DNA of 64,000 nt from Rhodanobacter glycinis (GTDB taxonomy: Bacteria > Pseudomonadota > Gammaproteobacteria > Xanthomonadales > Rhodanobacteraceae), in NCBI RefSeq assembly GCF_006438785.1, contig NZ_RCZB01000001.1, forward strand, positions 62,001-126,000, in the 5' to 3' direction. The notes under the pieces are model-generated. The model made no database searches. It was not told the origin of the DNA and saw only the letters and a list, made by a program, of their open reading frames with translations. Every line of letters starts with the position of its first letter. The stretch's first letter is position 1. The position numbers and the translations under genes were made by a program. Positions 21,409-30,637 of the stretch are shown here, one piece after another.

Positions 21409-22656
21409 ATGAAAAAATATCTGTTGCATCTCGCTTATGGGCTTGCAGGTATGGGAGCCATCCTGGTCAGCCCGGCCTACGCCGTGATTGCAGGTGGCAT
21501 GACGGCCAATCACTACTATTACCCCGCCTCGACCACCGCGAACGCCGATGGCTTGTATGGTTACAACGGAATCGATGCCTCCATCCGCGTGACCCGCGAG
21601 CCGGGCAACAACGGCAACACGTACTACGCCAGCCAGTTTTTCTGGACGGTCAACGTCAACCAGGGCGGCTATACCGGCATCCAGCAAAACTCGAAGAAGA
21701 CCAAGACGGTTCTCTTTTCGATCTTCGGCCAAACCTACGACCCCAGTGTCGACAAACCAGGCTCCGCCGCTGGTGCGGTATGCCAGGGATTCGGCGGCGA
21801 GGGCACGGGCACGCAGTGCCTGTTCAGCACAAAAGGCAGCAAGACGGCAGCGTGGAAAGAGGGGGTCATGTACACCTTCCACCTGAATTACGCGGGAAAG
21901 ACAACGATTCCCGCGGGTGAAGCCGATGCAGGCGAGAACTACTTGTGGCAGGCCTCCATCACCGATACGAGCACGGGCACGACCACGGTTATCGGAACCA
22001 TCCACTCACCGGCGGCCAACGGCATCCTGCAAGCGGTCGTGCCGCAGTTCGTCGAAAATTTCACCCAGGGATCGCAGCAGTATTCCTCCTGCTCTCAAGT
22101 GCCCCCCACGACCGCGGTGTTCTACGCTCCGATCATGTACGACCCGGCGAACAACGCCGTGCAAACCAATAACGCCTCAACAGAAGTTTATGGTGATTGC
22201 GCGTCCGTCGCCCGTTCGATGATGGACCCGGACCACACAGCCATTGCCACCATCAACCAGTCTTTTGGCGTGCCTTTCATTGCCAGGAATCGCGTCCAGC
22301 ACTTCTGCGCGGATACGCTGGGTGGCAACCATATGGGCCTCAATATCTGTGCGGGCAGCGGCAGCTCACCCTGGGCGGTTGCCAACCAGCTGTTGGCGAA
22401 CGATGCCAACAACCGGCTGAATCTGGTCGATCGGAGCGTTTGCCTGCAGGCAAATGGCAGCAGTGCTGTACTCACCGCAAATTGCGCTGCCGACAGCAGT
22501 CAGGAATGGCTGTACATGCCGGACTCGGAGGCCTGGTTCAACGTGGGCTCCGGTCAATGCCTCAACGCTGCCGGCGATGCCGGGCAGAACAGCACGGTAA
22601 ACCTGGCAGATTGCGATTCGTCCAGCTATCAGGAGTGGGTACCAAGGCAGCCGTGA
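21409..22656 (+). CDS. Secreted DUF3472 plus ricin-type lectin protein
   Basis: 415 aa with a signal peptide (MKKYLLHLAYGLAGMGAILVSPAYA). Residues about 30-200 match the DUF3472 pattern as I know it (YYASQFFWTVNVNQGGYTGI, KTVLFSIFGQT, CQGFGGEGTGTQCL). Residues about 340-415 are a ricin-B-like beta-trefoil fragment with QXW repeats (SSQEWLYMPDSEAWFNVGSG, SSYQEWVP) and paired cysteines. Start ATG 21409 follows AGAGGTATCTC. Likely an extracellular carbohydrate-binding protein serving the neighbouring glycosidase and TonB receptor. Enzymatic activity cannot be judged. Confidence 0.78.
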   Translation: MKKYLLHLAYGLAGMGAILVSPAYAVIAGGMTANHYYYPASTTANADGLYGYNGIDASIRVTREPGNNGNTYYASQFFWTVNVNQGGYTGIQQNSKKTKTVLFSIFGQTYDPSVDKPGSAAGAVCQGFGGEGTGTQCLFSTKGSKTAAWKEGVMYTFHLNYAGKTTIPAGEADAGENYLWQASITDTSTGTTTVIGTIHSPAANGILQAVVPQFVENFTQGSQQYSSCSQVPPTTAVFYAPIMYDPANNAVQTNNASTEVYGDCASVARSMMDPDHTAIATINQSFGVPFIARNRVQHFCADTLGGNHMGLNICAGSGSSPWAVANQLLANDANNRLNLVDRSVCLQANGSSAVLTANCAADSSQEWLYMPDSEAWFNVGSGQCLNAAGDAGQNSTVNLADCDSSSYQEWVPRQP

Positions 22657-22880
22657 GCGTGCTTGTTGCAGGGTGGCCTGTCGTTCATTGCCGCACCGGG
22701 CCTCGGCATGCCCGTCGGCATTGAGCGGCGGAGATACCTCTTGGCGTGCGGCATCCGAACGTGTCTGCCGTCCCGCCGGATGCTGCGTCCATCGCCCACC
22801 GTCTCGCAAAGCTGCGCGGGCGCGGGGCGTTGGGCTCAACCGGGCTGGTCGATATCAATAACTCAACACGAGAGATAACC

Positions 22881-24947
22881 ATGGCAGCATCGCATTTTCA
22901 TCCCCTTCGTTCGTCGCGCCTGGACTTGCTGGCTCTTTGCCTGCTGGCCGTGCTGGCGGGCCCTGGCAAGGCGCACGCCGAGGACAGCGTCGCCCGTGGC
23001 AAGCTGGTGCTTGATCCCGGCGCGACGGTGTTCGTTGACAGCGAAGGTGCGAAGAACTTCGGCAATGCCGCGATCGAGCTGCACTGGAAGCTCGACAGGC
23101 AGCATCTTGTCAACGTCACGGTGACCGATCGCGTGCACGGCAGGACGCTTGCCGTACCGGCACCGTTCGCGCTGGTGCTGGCCGACGGCAGCACCATCAA
23201 GGCTGGCGACATGCGTTTGCTGTCACCGCCGCAGGAGCAGGCGCTGCCGGTGGACGCGAACGCCTCGCGCCTCGCCGCACGCATCCCCGGCAAGTCGGTG
23301 CGGGCCAGCTTCGGTGATGCCGAGGGCCGCTTCCGGGTGGATTGGCAGCTGGTGCAGCGCGACGGCTCGCCTTACCTGCGTGAACGGGTCTCGGTCACCG
23401 CGCTCAAGCAGGACGAGAAGATCGCCAAGGTCTCGCTGCTGGAAACGCGCGCGGCCGGCGCGGAAGTCAGCGGCGAGGTCAAGGGTTCACCGGTGGTCGC
23501 CGGCGACGTCTATCTCGGCTTCGAGCATCCGCAGTCCGACAGCACGGTGCGTGGCAGCGACATCAAGCTGACCCTGGACCGGCAACTTCCGCTGGAGCAC
23601 GGCAAGACGATCACCTATTCGGCGGTGGTCGGCGTGGTGCGCAACGGCCAGCTGCGCCGCGATTTCGCCAGTTACGTCGAGCGCGAGCGGGCGCATCCGT
23701 ATCGCCCCTTCCTGCACTACAACTCGTGGTACGACATCGGCTACTTCACGCCGTACACCGAGGCGCAGGCGCTGGACCGCATCAATACGGTGGGCGCCGA
23801 GCTGCATGTGAAGCGCGGCGTGAAACTGGATTCGTTCCTGTTCGACGACGGCTGGGACGACCGCAGCGGCAGCTGGCATTTCAGCAAGGATTTCCCGCGC
23901 GGCTTCGTGCCGCTGCGCGAGGCCGCCGCGAAATACGGTGCCGCACCGGGTGTATGGCTATCGCCGTGGGGCGGTTACGGCCCGCCGGCAAAGGAACGCG
24001 CGGAACGCGGCGGCAAGACTGGCTACGAGATCATCGACGGCGGCCTGGCGCTGTCCGGTCCGAAGTACTACCAGCGCTTCCACGATGCCGTGATGGAGCT
24101 GGTCGACAAGGACGGCATCAACCAGTTCAAGTTCGACGGCACCGGCAATGCCGACAAGGTATTTCCCGGCAGTCGTTTCGACAGCGATTTCGCCGCGGCG
24201 ATCCAGTTGATCGACGACATCCGCGCAGCCAAGCCGGACACCTTCATCAACCTCACCACCGGCACCTGGGCGTCGCCGTTCTGGCTGCACTACGCCGACA
24301 CCATCTGGCGCGACGGCGAGGACGACAGCGAAACCGGCGTCGGCAGCACGCGTGAGCAGTGGATCACTTATCGCGATGCGCAAACCTACCGCAACATCGT
24401 GCTGAAGGGGCCGTTGTTTCCGATCAACTCGCTGATGCTCCACGGCATCATCTACGCGAAGGAAAACCGCAAGCTCAACACCGACCCGGGCCACGATTTC
24501 ACCAACGAGGTGCACTCGTACTTCGCCACCGGCACCGAGCTGCAGGAGCTGTACATCACGCCGTCGCTGCTGAGCGACAGCGACTGGGACGTGCTGGCCG
24601 AATCGGCGAACTGGTCGCGCGCGAACGCGGACGCGCTGTGCGACACGCACTGGATCGGCGGCGATCCTGACCGGCTCGACGTGTACGGCTGGGCATCGTG
24701 GTCGCCGGCGAAATCGATCATCACCCTGCGCAACCCGAGCGATCATGCGCAGCTGGCGGTAGTCGACCTGCAGCGTCAACTGGAACTTCCCGCCGGTGCG
24801 GTTCACCGGTTCCGTGCGCATAGTCCGTGGAAGAGCGATGCGGCGAAGCCGTCGTCGATCCTGGATGCCGCCAAGCCGGGCACGATCACGCTGGCGCCGT
24901 TCGAGGTGCTGACGCTGGAGCTGACGCCGGTGGCGGCAGGTTCCTGA
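22881..24947 (+). CDS. Secreted GH36-like alpha-galactosidase / alpha-N-acetylgalactosaminidase
   Basis: 688 aa with a signal peptide cut after GKAHA (start 22881, GAGAGATAACC upstream). An N-terminal beta-sandwich precedes a (beta/alpha)8 barrel with clan GH-D hallmarks: FLHYNSWYDIGYF, SFLFDDGWDD, DFPRGFVPLREAAAKYG, GVWLSPWGGYG, and INQFKFDGTG, where Asp in KFDG is the expected nucleophile. DTIWRDGEDDSE may hold the acid/base. Related proteins are often mislabelled enterotoxin. The AgaS-type operon favours alpha-linked galactose or N-acetylgalactosamine as target. Exact specificity is inferred from context. Followed by the convergent ivd gene. Confidence 0.72.
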   Translation: MAASHFHPLRSSRLDLLALCLLAVLAGPGKAHAEDSVARGKLVLDPGATVFVDSEGAKNFGNAAIELHWKLDRQHLVNVTVTDRVHGRTLAVPAPFALVLADGSTIKAGDMRLLSPPQEQALPVDANASRLAARIPGKSVRASFGDAEGRFRVDWQLVQRDGSPYLRERVSVTALKQDEKIAKVSLLETRAAGAEVSGEVKGSPVVAGDVYLGFEHPQSDSTVRGSDIKLTLDRQLPLEHGKTITYSAVVGVVRNGQLRRDFASYVERERAHPYRPFLHYNSWYDIGYFTPYTEAQALDRINTVGAELHVKRGVKLDSFLFDDGWDDRSGSWHFSKDFPRGFVPLREAAAKYGAAPGVWLSPWGGYGPPAKERAERGGKTGYEIIDGGLALSGPKYYQRFHDAVMELVDKDGINQFKFDGTGNADKVFPGSRFDSDFAAAIQLIDDIRAAKPDTFINLTTGTWASPFWLHYADTIWRDGEDDSETGVGSTREQWITYRDAQTYRNIVLKGPLFPINSLMLHGIIYAKENRKLNTDPGHDFTNEVHSYFATGTELQELYITPSLLSDSDWDVLAESANWSRANADALCDTHWIGGDPDRLDVYGWASWSPAKSIITLRNPSDHAQLAVVDLQRQLELPAGAVHRFRAHSPWKSDAAKPSSILDAAKPGTITLAPFEVLTLELTPVAAGS

Positions 24948-25006
24948 CCGACTGAGGCGGCGCGAATGAGCGGGCGGAAACGCCCGTCATTCCCGTCGGG
25001 GCGGTG

Positions 25007-26164
25007 TCACGCCTTGCCGTGAAACAGCTCGCGGCCGATCAGCATGCGGCGGATCTCGTTGGTGCCGGCGCCGATCTCGTACAGCTTGGCGTCGCGCAGC
25101 AGGCGACCGGCGGGGAACTCGTTGATGTAGCCGTTGCCGCCGAGCGACTGGATCGCCTCCAGCGCCACCTTCACCGCGTTGACCGAGGCGTTGAGCAGGC
25201 ACGCGGCGGGGTCGATGCGCGACTTCACGCCGTTGTCGAATTGCTGCGCCACCATGTAGGCAAAGCCGCGCGAACTCTGCAGCGCGGTATACATGTCGGC
25301 GACCTTCGCCTGCATGATCTCGAAGGTGCCGATCGGTGCGTTGAACTGCTTGCGCTCGCGCACGTACGGCATGGTGATGTCCATCGCCGCCTGCATCAGG
25401 CCGATCGGACCTCCGGACAGCACCAGCCGTTCGGTGTCCAGTCCGTTCATCAGCACGCGCACGCCTTCGTTGACCTCGCCGACGATGTTCTCGGCCGGGA
25501 TCTCGCAATTGTCGAACACCAGCTCGCAGGTGTTCGAGCCGCGCATGCCGAGCTTGTCCAGCTTCTGCGCGGTGCTGAAACCCTTCATGCCTTTCTCGAC
25601 GATGAAGGCGGTCATGCAGCGGCTGCCGGCGGTGCGCGGCGCGGTGCGCATGTAGACCAGCAGCACGTCGGCATCGGGGCCATTGGTGATCCACATCTTG
25701 CTGCCGTTGGCGACCCATGCGTCGCCGCGCAGTTCGGCCTTGCAGCTCATCGAGCCGACCACGTCGGAGCCGGCGCCGGGTTCGCTCATCGCCAGCGCGC
25801 CGACGTGTTCGCCGCTGCACAGTTTGGGCAGGTACTTCTGCCGCTGCGCCTCGTTGCCGTTGTGATAGATGTTGTTGAGGCACAGATTGGAGTGCGCGCC
25901 GTAGGACAACCCGACCGAGCCGGACGCGCGCGAGATTTCCTCCATCGCGACCATGTGCGCCAGAAAACCCAGGCCGCTGCCGCCGTACTCCTCGGCCACG
26001 GTGACGCCGAGCAGGCCCATCTCGCCGAACTTGCGCCACAGGTCGGCCGGGAACAGGTTGTCACGGTCGATGCGATCGGCGCGTGGGGCGATTTCCTTTT
26101 CCGCAAACGCATGCACGGACTCGCGCAGCAGGTCGATATCTTCACCGAGCGGAAACGGGCGCAT
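25007..26164 (-). CDS. ivd: Isovaleryl-CoA dehydrogenase
   Basis: 385 aa FAD acyl-CoA dehydrogenase of leucine degradation (isovaleryl-CoA to 3-methylcrotonyl-CoA). ATG at 26164 is preferred over the adjacent GTG at 26167 because AGGAG is 6 bases upstream of it. Seen: [76 protein letters not shown], and the C-terminal [19 protein letters not shown]; the catalytic Glu of this family is expected in the YMVAQ...ACLLNA region. Its product is the substrate of the carboxylase encoded at 5339-6946. Confidence 0.93.
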   Translation of the reverse strand: MRPFPLGEDIDLLRESVHAFAEKEIAPRADRIDRDNLFPADLWRKFGEMGLLGVTVAEEYGGSGLGFLAHMVAMEEISRASGSVGLSYGAHSNLCLNNIYHNGNEAQRQKYLPKLCSGEHVGALAMSEPGAGSDVVGSMSCKAELRGDAWVANGSKMWITNGPDADVLLVYMRTAPRTAGSRCMTAFIVEKGMKGFSTAQKLDKLGMRGSNTCELVFDNCEIPAENIVGEVNEGVRVLMNGLDTERLVLSGGPIGLMQAAMDITMPYVRERKQFNAPIGTFEIMQAKVADMYTALQSSRGFAYMVAQQFDNGVKSRIDPAACLLNASVNAVKVALEAIQSLGGNGYINEFPAGRLLRDAKLYEIGAGTNEIRRMLIGRELFHGKA

Positions 26165-26242
26165 CACGAACTCCTGGGTGTGCAGAGCGCCGATTTTAGC
26201 CTACGTGCGCAAGCAATGCCGGTAACTGCCGGTCGGGGCAAC

Positions 26243-26270
26243 AAAAAAGCCGCCAATCAACCGGCGGCTT
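26243..26270 (-). terminator. Rho-independent terminator of the leucine dehydrogenase gene
   Basis: AAGCCGCC (26247-26254) pairs with GGCGGCTT (26263-26270); on the minus strand the stem is followed by TTTTTTG. It sits 22 bp after the stop of the gene at 26293. Confidence 0.9.
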
Positions 26271-26292
26271 CTTCTGTGACAGGACGTGTCGC

Positions 26293-27396
26293 TTACTGAC
26301 CGCGCATGCGGCCCTGGAAGCGGGTGCCGTTGTTGCCCATGTGCGCCAGCTTGATCTTGCCGATCGCGCTGATGCGCTCCTCGGCCAGGCGGTCGGCGGC
26401 CTTGTAGGTCGGGATGCCCTCGTTCTTGCTGATTTCGAAGATGCGGCCGAGGTTGTAATAGATCGTGCGCATCATGCGCATCGCGCGCTCGCGGTTGTAG
26501 CCGTCGATCTCCAGCGACACGTTCATCACGCCGCCGGCGTTGACCGCGTAATCCGGCGCATACAGCACGCCGCGACGCTGCAGCTCGTCGCCGATCTCGT
26601 CGGTGGCCAGCTGATTGTTGGCCGGGCCGCAGATGATCTTGGCCTTGATGCGGTCGATGGTCTGCTCGTTGACGGTGCCGCCCAGTGCGCATGGGCTGTA
26701 CACGTCGGCGTCGACATCGTAGATCTCGTCCAGGCCCACCGCTTCGCAGCCCAGTTCGTCCACGCAGCGCTGCACCGCTTCCTTGTTGATGTCGGTGACG
26801 AACACCTTGGCGCCCTGTTCGCGCAGCAGCTTGATGTACTCGCCGCCGACATGACCACAGCCCTGCACGGCGTAGCTGTACTTGCCCACGTCCTCGTTGC
26901 CGTGCTTGAACTGCAGGGCGGCCATCAGGCCTTGCAGGGTGCCGTAGGCGGTGAACGGCGACGGGTCGCCCGAGCCGCCATGCACCTGGTGCACGCCGGT
27001 CACGTACTCGGTTTCGCGGAACACATATTCCATGTCGTTGACGTCGATGCCGACATCTTCGGCGGTGATGTAGCGGCCGTTCAACGAGTTGACGAAGCGG
27101 CCGAACGCGCGGAACAGCGCCTCGGACTTGTCCTTGCTCGGATCGCCGATGATCACCGCCTTGCCGCCGCCCAGGTTCAGGCCGGCCACGGCGTTCTTGA
27201 AGGTCATGCCGCGCGACAGGCGCAGCACGTCGTTCACCGCTTCCTGCTCGGTCTTGTACGGCCACATGCGCAGGCCACCGAGCGCAGGGCCCAGCACCGT
27301 GTTGTGGATCGCGATGATGGCCTTCAGGCCAGCGTCCTTGTTGTGGCAGAAGACGACTTCTTCGTGACCCGTCTTTTCGATGGTTTCAAAGATCAT
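26293..27396 (-). CDS. Leucine dehydrogenase (Glu/Leu/Phe/Val dehydrogenase family)
   Basis: 367 aa NAD-dependent oxidative deaminase of branched-chain amino acids. The ATG at 27396 (MIFETIEKTGHEEVVF) is chosen over the open frame to 27435 because GGAG precedes it and it matches the family start. Seen: GPALGGLRMWPY, the catalytic LSRGMTFKNAVAGLNLGGGK with the active-site Lys, GRYITAEDVG, and the Rossmann motif YAVQGCGHVGGEYI, then CGPANNQL and NAGGVMNV. It starts the leucine route that continues through isovaleryl-CoA dehydrogenase next door. A terminator separates the two. Confidence 0.93.
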   Translation of the reverse strand: MIFETIEKTGHEEVVFCHNKDAGLKAIIAIHNTVLGPALGGLRMWPYKTEQEAVNDVLRLSRGMTFKNAVAGLNLGGGKAVIIGDPSKDKSEALFRAFGRFVNSLNGRYITAEDVGIDVNDMEYVFRETEYVTGVHQVHGGSGDPSPFTAYGTLQGLMAALQFKHGNEDVGKYSYAVQGCGHVGGEYIKLLREQGAKVFVTDINKEAVQRCVDELGCEAVGLDEIYDVDADVYSPCALGGTVNEQTIDRIKAKIICGPANNQLATDEIGDELQRRGVLYAPDYAVNAGGVMNVSLEIDGYNRERAMRMMRTIYYNLGRIFEISKNEGIPTYKAADRLAEERISAIGKIKLAHMGNNGTRFQGRMRGQ

Positions 27397-27612
27397 TGCA
27401 ACGGTGACTCCATGATTTATGGTGCCGGAGGGCATCTGCAGATGGGCGGCGGAGAGTGTTGTCGGGACCCCGCCAGAGGGCTGTCAAAACGCCGGAAACT
27501 CATCGCCCCGACCGGGGCCGGGGCGAGAATCAAAGCGCGAAGTTTAATACTTCGCCCCGGCAGATGGTGATGCGGCGCAACAAGCCGTGGCCGTATGGAG
27601 CGCAATCCGGCG

Positions 27613-27641
27613 AAGAACGCCCCGTCAGGCGGGGCGTTCTT
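27613..27641 (-). terminator. Hairpin after the YXWGXW gene
   Basis: AAGAACGCCCC (27613-27623) and GGGGCGTTCTT (27631-27641) form an 11-bp stem about 20 bp past the stop at 27662. There is no long T-run, so termination efficiency is uncertain. The rest of the gap 27397-27661 shows no gene. Confidence 0.5.
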
Positions 27642-27661
27642 CTTGTCGCTGTGTGATGCGC

Positions 27662-27988
27662 TCAATGGCGCCAATAACCATCGCGGAAACGCCAGCCGTG
27701 ACGTCCATGCACCCAGCGCGCAGGTGCATAGCGATAGCCCGGGCGAGCCTGTACCCAGTGGCCGCCGGCCCAGATGTGGCGGTGCCCATCCCAGCGCCAG
27801 TAACCCGGCGCCCAGGCGTAACCGCGGCGTGGTGGCGGTACGCGCTCGAAACGCGGCGGCGGCGGTCCCACACGGACACCGACGCCTATCGACACCTGGG
27901 CTGCGGCGGGTGGCGCGTAGGTGACGCCGGCGAAGGTCAAGCCGACTCCGGCGAGCAGGGCCAGTTTGAGGGGCAGCGTGCTTTTCAT
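27662..27988 (-). CDS. Secreted YXWGXW repeat protein
   Basis: 108 aa with a signal peptide (cut near PPAAAQ). The mature part is rich in Pro, Arg, Trp and Tyr with repeats of the YxWxxGYWxWDGHRHIW / GGHWV type (RRGYAWAPGYWRWDGHRHIW and YRYAPARWVHGRHGWR), the YXWGXW family signature. Members are small envelope-associated proteins of unknown role common in Proteobacteria. Monocistronic between leucine dehydrogenase and the M48 protease. Confidence 0.82.
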   Translation of the reverse strand: MKSTLPLKLALLAGVGLTFAGVTYAPPAAAQVSIGVGVRVGPPPPRFERVPPPRRGYAWAPGYWRWDGHRHIWAGGHWVQARPGYRYAPARWVHGRHGWRFRDGYWRH

Positions 27989-28098
27989 GAGGGTCTCCGT
28001 GAGCGCCGCACCATGCGGCAGGCACCACCGAAAACGACGGAAGACGCCGACAGTTGACTCGCCGAGCCGGCTCGTTCAGCTACAGGCAGGGCAGGAGA

Positions 28099-28896
28099 TT
28101 ACATGTGGCAGTTTGGCGCATGGCCGCTGCTGCGCGCCTGCTGGTACACCGGCAGCAGTTGCTGCGCCTGGGTGTTCAGCGATTGCGCGCGGTTGCCGGA
28201 AGACGGGTGGGTGGACAGGAACGCCGGCGGCTTGCTGCCACCTTGCGCGCTCATCTTGTCCCACAACGTCACCGCGGCGCGCGGATCGAAACCGGCCTGG
28301 GCCATGTAGCGCTGGCCCAAGATGTCGGCCTCGCTTTCCTGAGTGCGCGAGAACGGCAGCAGAATGCCCACCTGCGCGCCCACGCCGAGCAGCGCCGCGG
28401 CATTGCCGGCATCGCTGCCGCGCGTACCGGCGTAGATCGTGCCGGCGGCCACCGCGGCCTGGGCCGCCAGATTGTCGGATACGCGCTCCGCACCGTGTCG
28501 GGACACTACGTGCGACAGCTCGTGGCCGAGTACCACCGCCAGCTGGTCCTGGTCTGTGGCGATCTTGAACATGCCCCGGTTCACGCCGATCCGGCCGCCG
28601 GGCAGGGCGAACGCGTTGGCCGTGTCGTCGCCGATGATCTGCACCTCCCACTGCTGGGTGTTCCACGGTGGCGGCAGCACAGCGATCAGCGCGTTCGACA
28701 CGCAGGTCGCGTAGGCGCGCTCGCGCGGCGCGTCGACGAACTTGCCCTGCTTGCGCATGTCGTTGAACGAGGCCAGGCCCATCTGGCTCATCTGGCTGTC
28801 CGACACCATCATCAGCTGCGATCGGCCAGTCGGCGAGGTGACGCAGGCAGCCAGCAGGGCGGTGGCGAGCGGGATGCTCAGGTTGCGGATTTTCAT
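28099..28896 (-). CDS. M48-family metalloprotease lipoprotein
   Basis: 265 aa periplasmic zinc protease, LoiP/YcaL-like. Signal with lipobox (ALLAAC). Seen: NAFALPGGRIGVNRGMF before the zinc motif VVLGHELSHVVSRHG (HExxH), the third ligand region RTQESEADILGQRYMAQAGF with ESEAD, and THPSSGNRAQSL near the end. Proteins of this group degrade misfolded outer-membrane proteins. It is transcribed divergently from the TetR gene, whose palindromic operator lies in the shared gap. Confidence 0.9.
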   Translation of the reverse strand: MKIRNLSIPLATALLAACVTSPTGRSQLMMVSDSQMSQMGLASFNDMRKQGKFVDAPRERAYATCVSNALIAVLPPPWNTQQWEVQIIGDDTANAFALPGGRIGVNRGMFKIATDQDQLAVVLGHELSHVVSRHGAERVSDNLAAQAAVAAGTIYAGTRGSDAGNAAALLGVGAQVGILLPFSRTQESEADILGQRYMAQAGFDPRAAVTLWDKMSAQGGSKPPAFLSTHPSSGNRAQSLNTQAQQLLPVYQQARSSGHAPNCHM

Positions 28897-28966
28897 GCGG
28901 GATCCTCCTTGGACTTGCAGCGGCCAAGCATACCGACAGGGTCCGCCGGGGCGCGTGAGTTTTCAC

Positions 28967-28995
28967 TTGATATAGAACGAACGGTCGTGCTATTT
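28967..28995 (+). promoter_or_regulatory. TetR-type operator and promoter
   Basis: The 22-bp imperfect palindrome at 28972-28993 (ATAGAACGAAC / GGTCGTGCTAT, 9 of 11 positions symmetric) overlaps a -35-like TTGATA (28967-28972) and a -10-like CTATTT. It is 12 bp before the TetR start, fitting autorepression of the TetR-hydrolase operon. Confidence 0.65.
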
Positions 28996-29004
28996 ATTGC
29001 AACC

Positions 29005-29607
29005 ATGAAGACTGCGACTCATCCCGGCAAGCGTGCAGCCACGCGCGACACCATTCTCGACCACGCCTATGCGCTGGCCCGACACGACGGGCTGGAAGGC
29101 CTGTCGATCGGCAATCTGGCGACCGACGTGGGCATGTCCAAGAGCGGCGTGTTCGCTCACTTCGGCTCGCGCGAAGACCTGCAACTGGCCGTGCTCGACA
29201 CCGGCAGAGGCCGCTTCGTGGCCAAGGTGCTGTTGCCGGCGCTGGAGCAGCCGCGCGGCCTGCCGCGGTTGCGCGCGATCGTGGCGAACTGGTTCGAATG
29301 GAGTCGCGAGCACCAGAGCGGTTGTGTGCTGCTGTCCGCCGCCAGCGAGTACGACGGCCGCGACGGTGCGCTGCACGACGGCGTGGTGCAGCAGCAGGCC
29401 GGCTGGCGTAGCGAGCTGCAGAAAGCCGTCGATCAAGCCGTGCAGCAAGGCCATCTGTCCGCGGGCACCGATGCCGCCCAGCTCGCCTTCGAGATCTATG
29501 CGCTGATGCTCGGCCTGCACCACGACGCCGGGCTGTTCGGATTCGACGAGGCTGGTCGCCGCACCACGGCGGCCTTCGAGCGCCTGTGGCGCAGCTGGCA
29601 AACCTGA
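29005..29607 (+). CDS. TetR-family transcriptional regulator
   Basis: 200 aa from the ATG at 29005; the long upstream open frame is a shadow of the M48 gene. N-terminal TetR HTH: RDTILDHAYALARHDGLEGL, then IGNLATDVGMSKSGVFAHFG. The C-terminal ligand domain contains WFEWSREHQSGCVLLSAASE, of the TetR_C subgroup typical of YP_ regulators of hydrolases. It forms a two-gene operon with the alpha/beta hydrolase 10 bp downstream and should bind the palindrome at 28972-28993. The inducer is unknown. Confidence 0.92.
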   Translation: MKTATHPGKRAATRDTILDHAYALARHDGLEGLSIGNLATDVGMSKSGVFAHFGSREDLQLAVLDTGRGRFVAKVLLPALEQPRGLPRLRAIVANWFEWSREHQSGCVLLSAASEYDGRDGALHDGVVQQQAGWRSELQKAVDQAVQQGHLSAGTDAAQLAFEIYALMLGLHHDAGLFGFDEAGRRTTAAFERLWRSWQT

Positions 29608-29617
29608 GGTAACCCCC

Positions 29618-30553
29618 ATGTCCTCCAAGTCCCCTTCCGCGATGGGCCGCCACGGTCTCGCCACCCGCTTCAAGCTCGGCACGGTGCGCGCCGGCTTTGC
29701 ACTGGGCAGCCGGCTGGCGCCCATGCGCACCGTGAACCGCGCCGCGCGCCTGTTCGCCACCCCGTTCGCCAGCAGCCGCAGTCGCGCGCAGGCCGTGCAG
29801 GGCGATGCCGAAATGCAGCGCGGCGAACTGCAAGTCAATGGCGAAACCATCGCCACCTACGTCTGGGGCGATCCGTCGAGCCAACCGTATGCCTTGCTGG
29901 CGCACGGCTGGTCCAGCTTCGGCCTGCGCTTTATGCCGTGGGTGGCGAAGCTGCGTGAGCTGGGCTTCGCCGTGGTCACGTTCGACCAGCCCGGCCACGG
30001 CCGCAGCAGCGGCAAGCTGTGCACGCTGCCGGAATTCACCGCCACGATCCGCGCGATCGGCCAGCACTACGGCGACGCCGCGCTGGCGATCGGCCACTCG
30101 CTGGGTGGTGCCGCGGTGACGCTGGCGCAGGACGAAAGCTGGCGCGCACGCAAACTGATCCTGGTGGCGCCCGCCGCCGACATGGCTGCGGCGGCCGGTC
30201 GCTTTTTCCGCTTCGTGCGATTGGGTGAGCATCTGCGCCAGCCGTTCTACGACTGGCTGCTGCGTCGCACCGGCGTCAGCGTCGAGCAGTTGCAGGTGCA
30301 CCGACGCCTGCCGGCGCTGAGTCAGCCCGCTCTGATCGTGCACGACCTCGACGACGAAGACGTGCCGTGGAGCGAGGGTGAGCGCTACGCCCAGTTCTGG
30401 CCCGGTGCGCGGCTCTTCACCACCGAAGGACTGGGCCACCGCCGCGTGCTCGATGCGCCCGAGGTGATCGACGCCGCGCTCGACTTCGTGCGCGGCAGGT
30501 CGGTGGGCCAACGCGTGGTGGGTTCGCTCAACTTGCCATACGGCGTGGCTTAG
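29618..30553 (+). CDS. Alpha/beta-fold hydrolase under TetR control
   Basis: 311 aa. The fold is shown by ALLAHGWSSFGLRFMP (oxyanion HGW), VTFDQPGHGRSSG, the nucleophile elbow AIGHSLGGAAVTLA, an acid in VHDLDDEDVPW and the catalytic His in TEGLGHRRVLD. No signal peptide; an about 60-residue basic, Ala-rich N-terminal extension precedes the domain and may associate with the membrane. Substrate unknown; esterase or thioesterase activity on a lipophilic compound sensed by the TetR partner is plausible. Confidence 0.88.
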   Translation: MSSKSPSAMGRHGLATRFKLGTVRAGFALGSRLAPMRTVNRAARLFATPFASSRSRAQAVQGDAEMQRGELQVNGETIATYVWGDPSSQPYALLAHGWSSFGLRFMPWVAKLRELGFAVVTFDQPGHGRSSGKLCTLPEFTATIRAIGQHYGDAALAIGHSLGGAAVTLAQDESWRARKLILVAPAADMAAAAGRFFRFVRLGEHLRQPFYDWLLRRTGVSVEQLQVHRRLPALSQPALIVHDLDDEDVPWSEGERYAQFWPGARLFTTEGLGHRRVLDAPEVIDAALDFVRGRSVGQRVVGSLNLPYGVA

Positions 30554-30593
30554 AGCCTCGGTTGTCGCACAACAATCTGCTCGCGATGGCGGG

Positions 30594-30634
30594 GCTGCAG
30601 CGCCCGTCCTGACCCAACGGACGGGTGCTGCAGC
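30594..30634. terminator. Long hairpin between convergent genes
   Basis: GCTGCAGCGCCCGTCC (30594-30609) pairs with GGACGGGTGCTGCAGC (30619-30634), 15 of 16 Watson-Crick plus one G-T, loop TGACCCAAC. It sits between the hydrolase stop and the TonB-C gene stop, so probably a bidirectional transcription barrier, though no T-run follows. Confidence 0.55.
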
Positions 30635-30637
30635 GTG

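Noticed and set aside
20095..22005. 636-codon minus-strand open frame opposite the TonB receptor and DUF3472 genes
   Set aside because: It spans two real genes on the other strand and has no recognisable domain.
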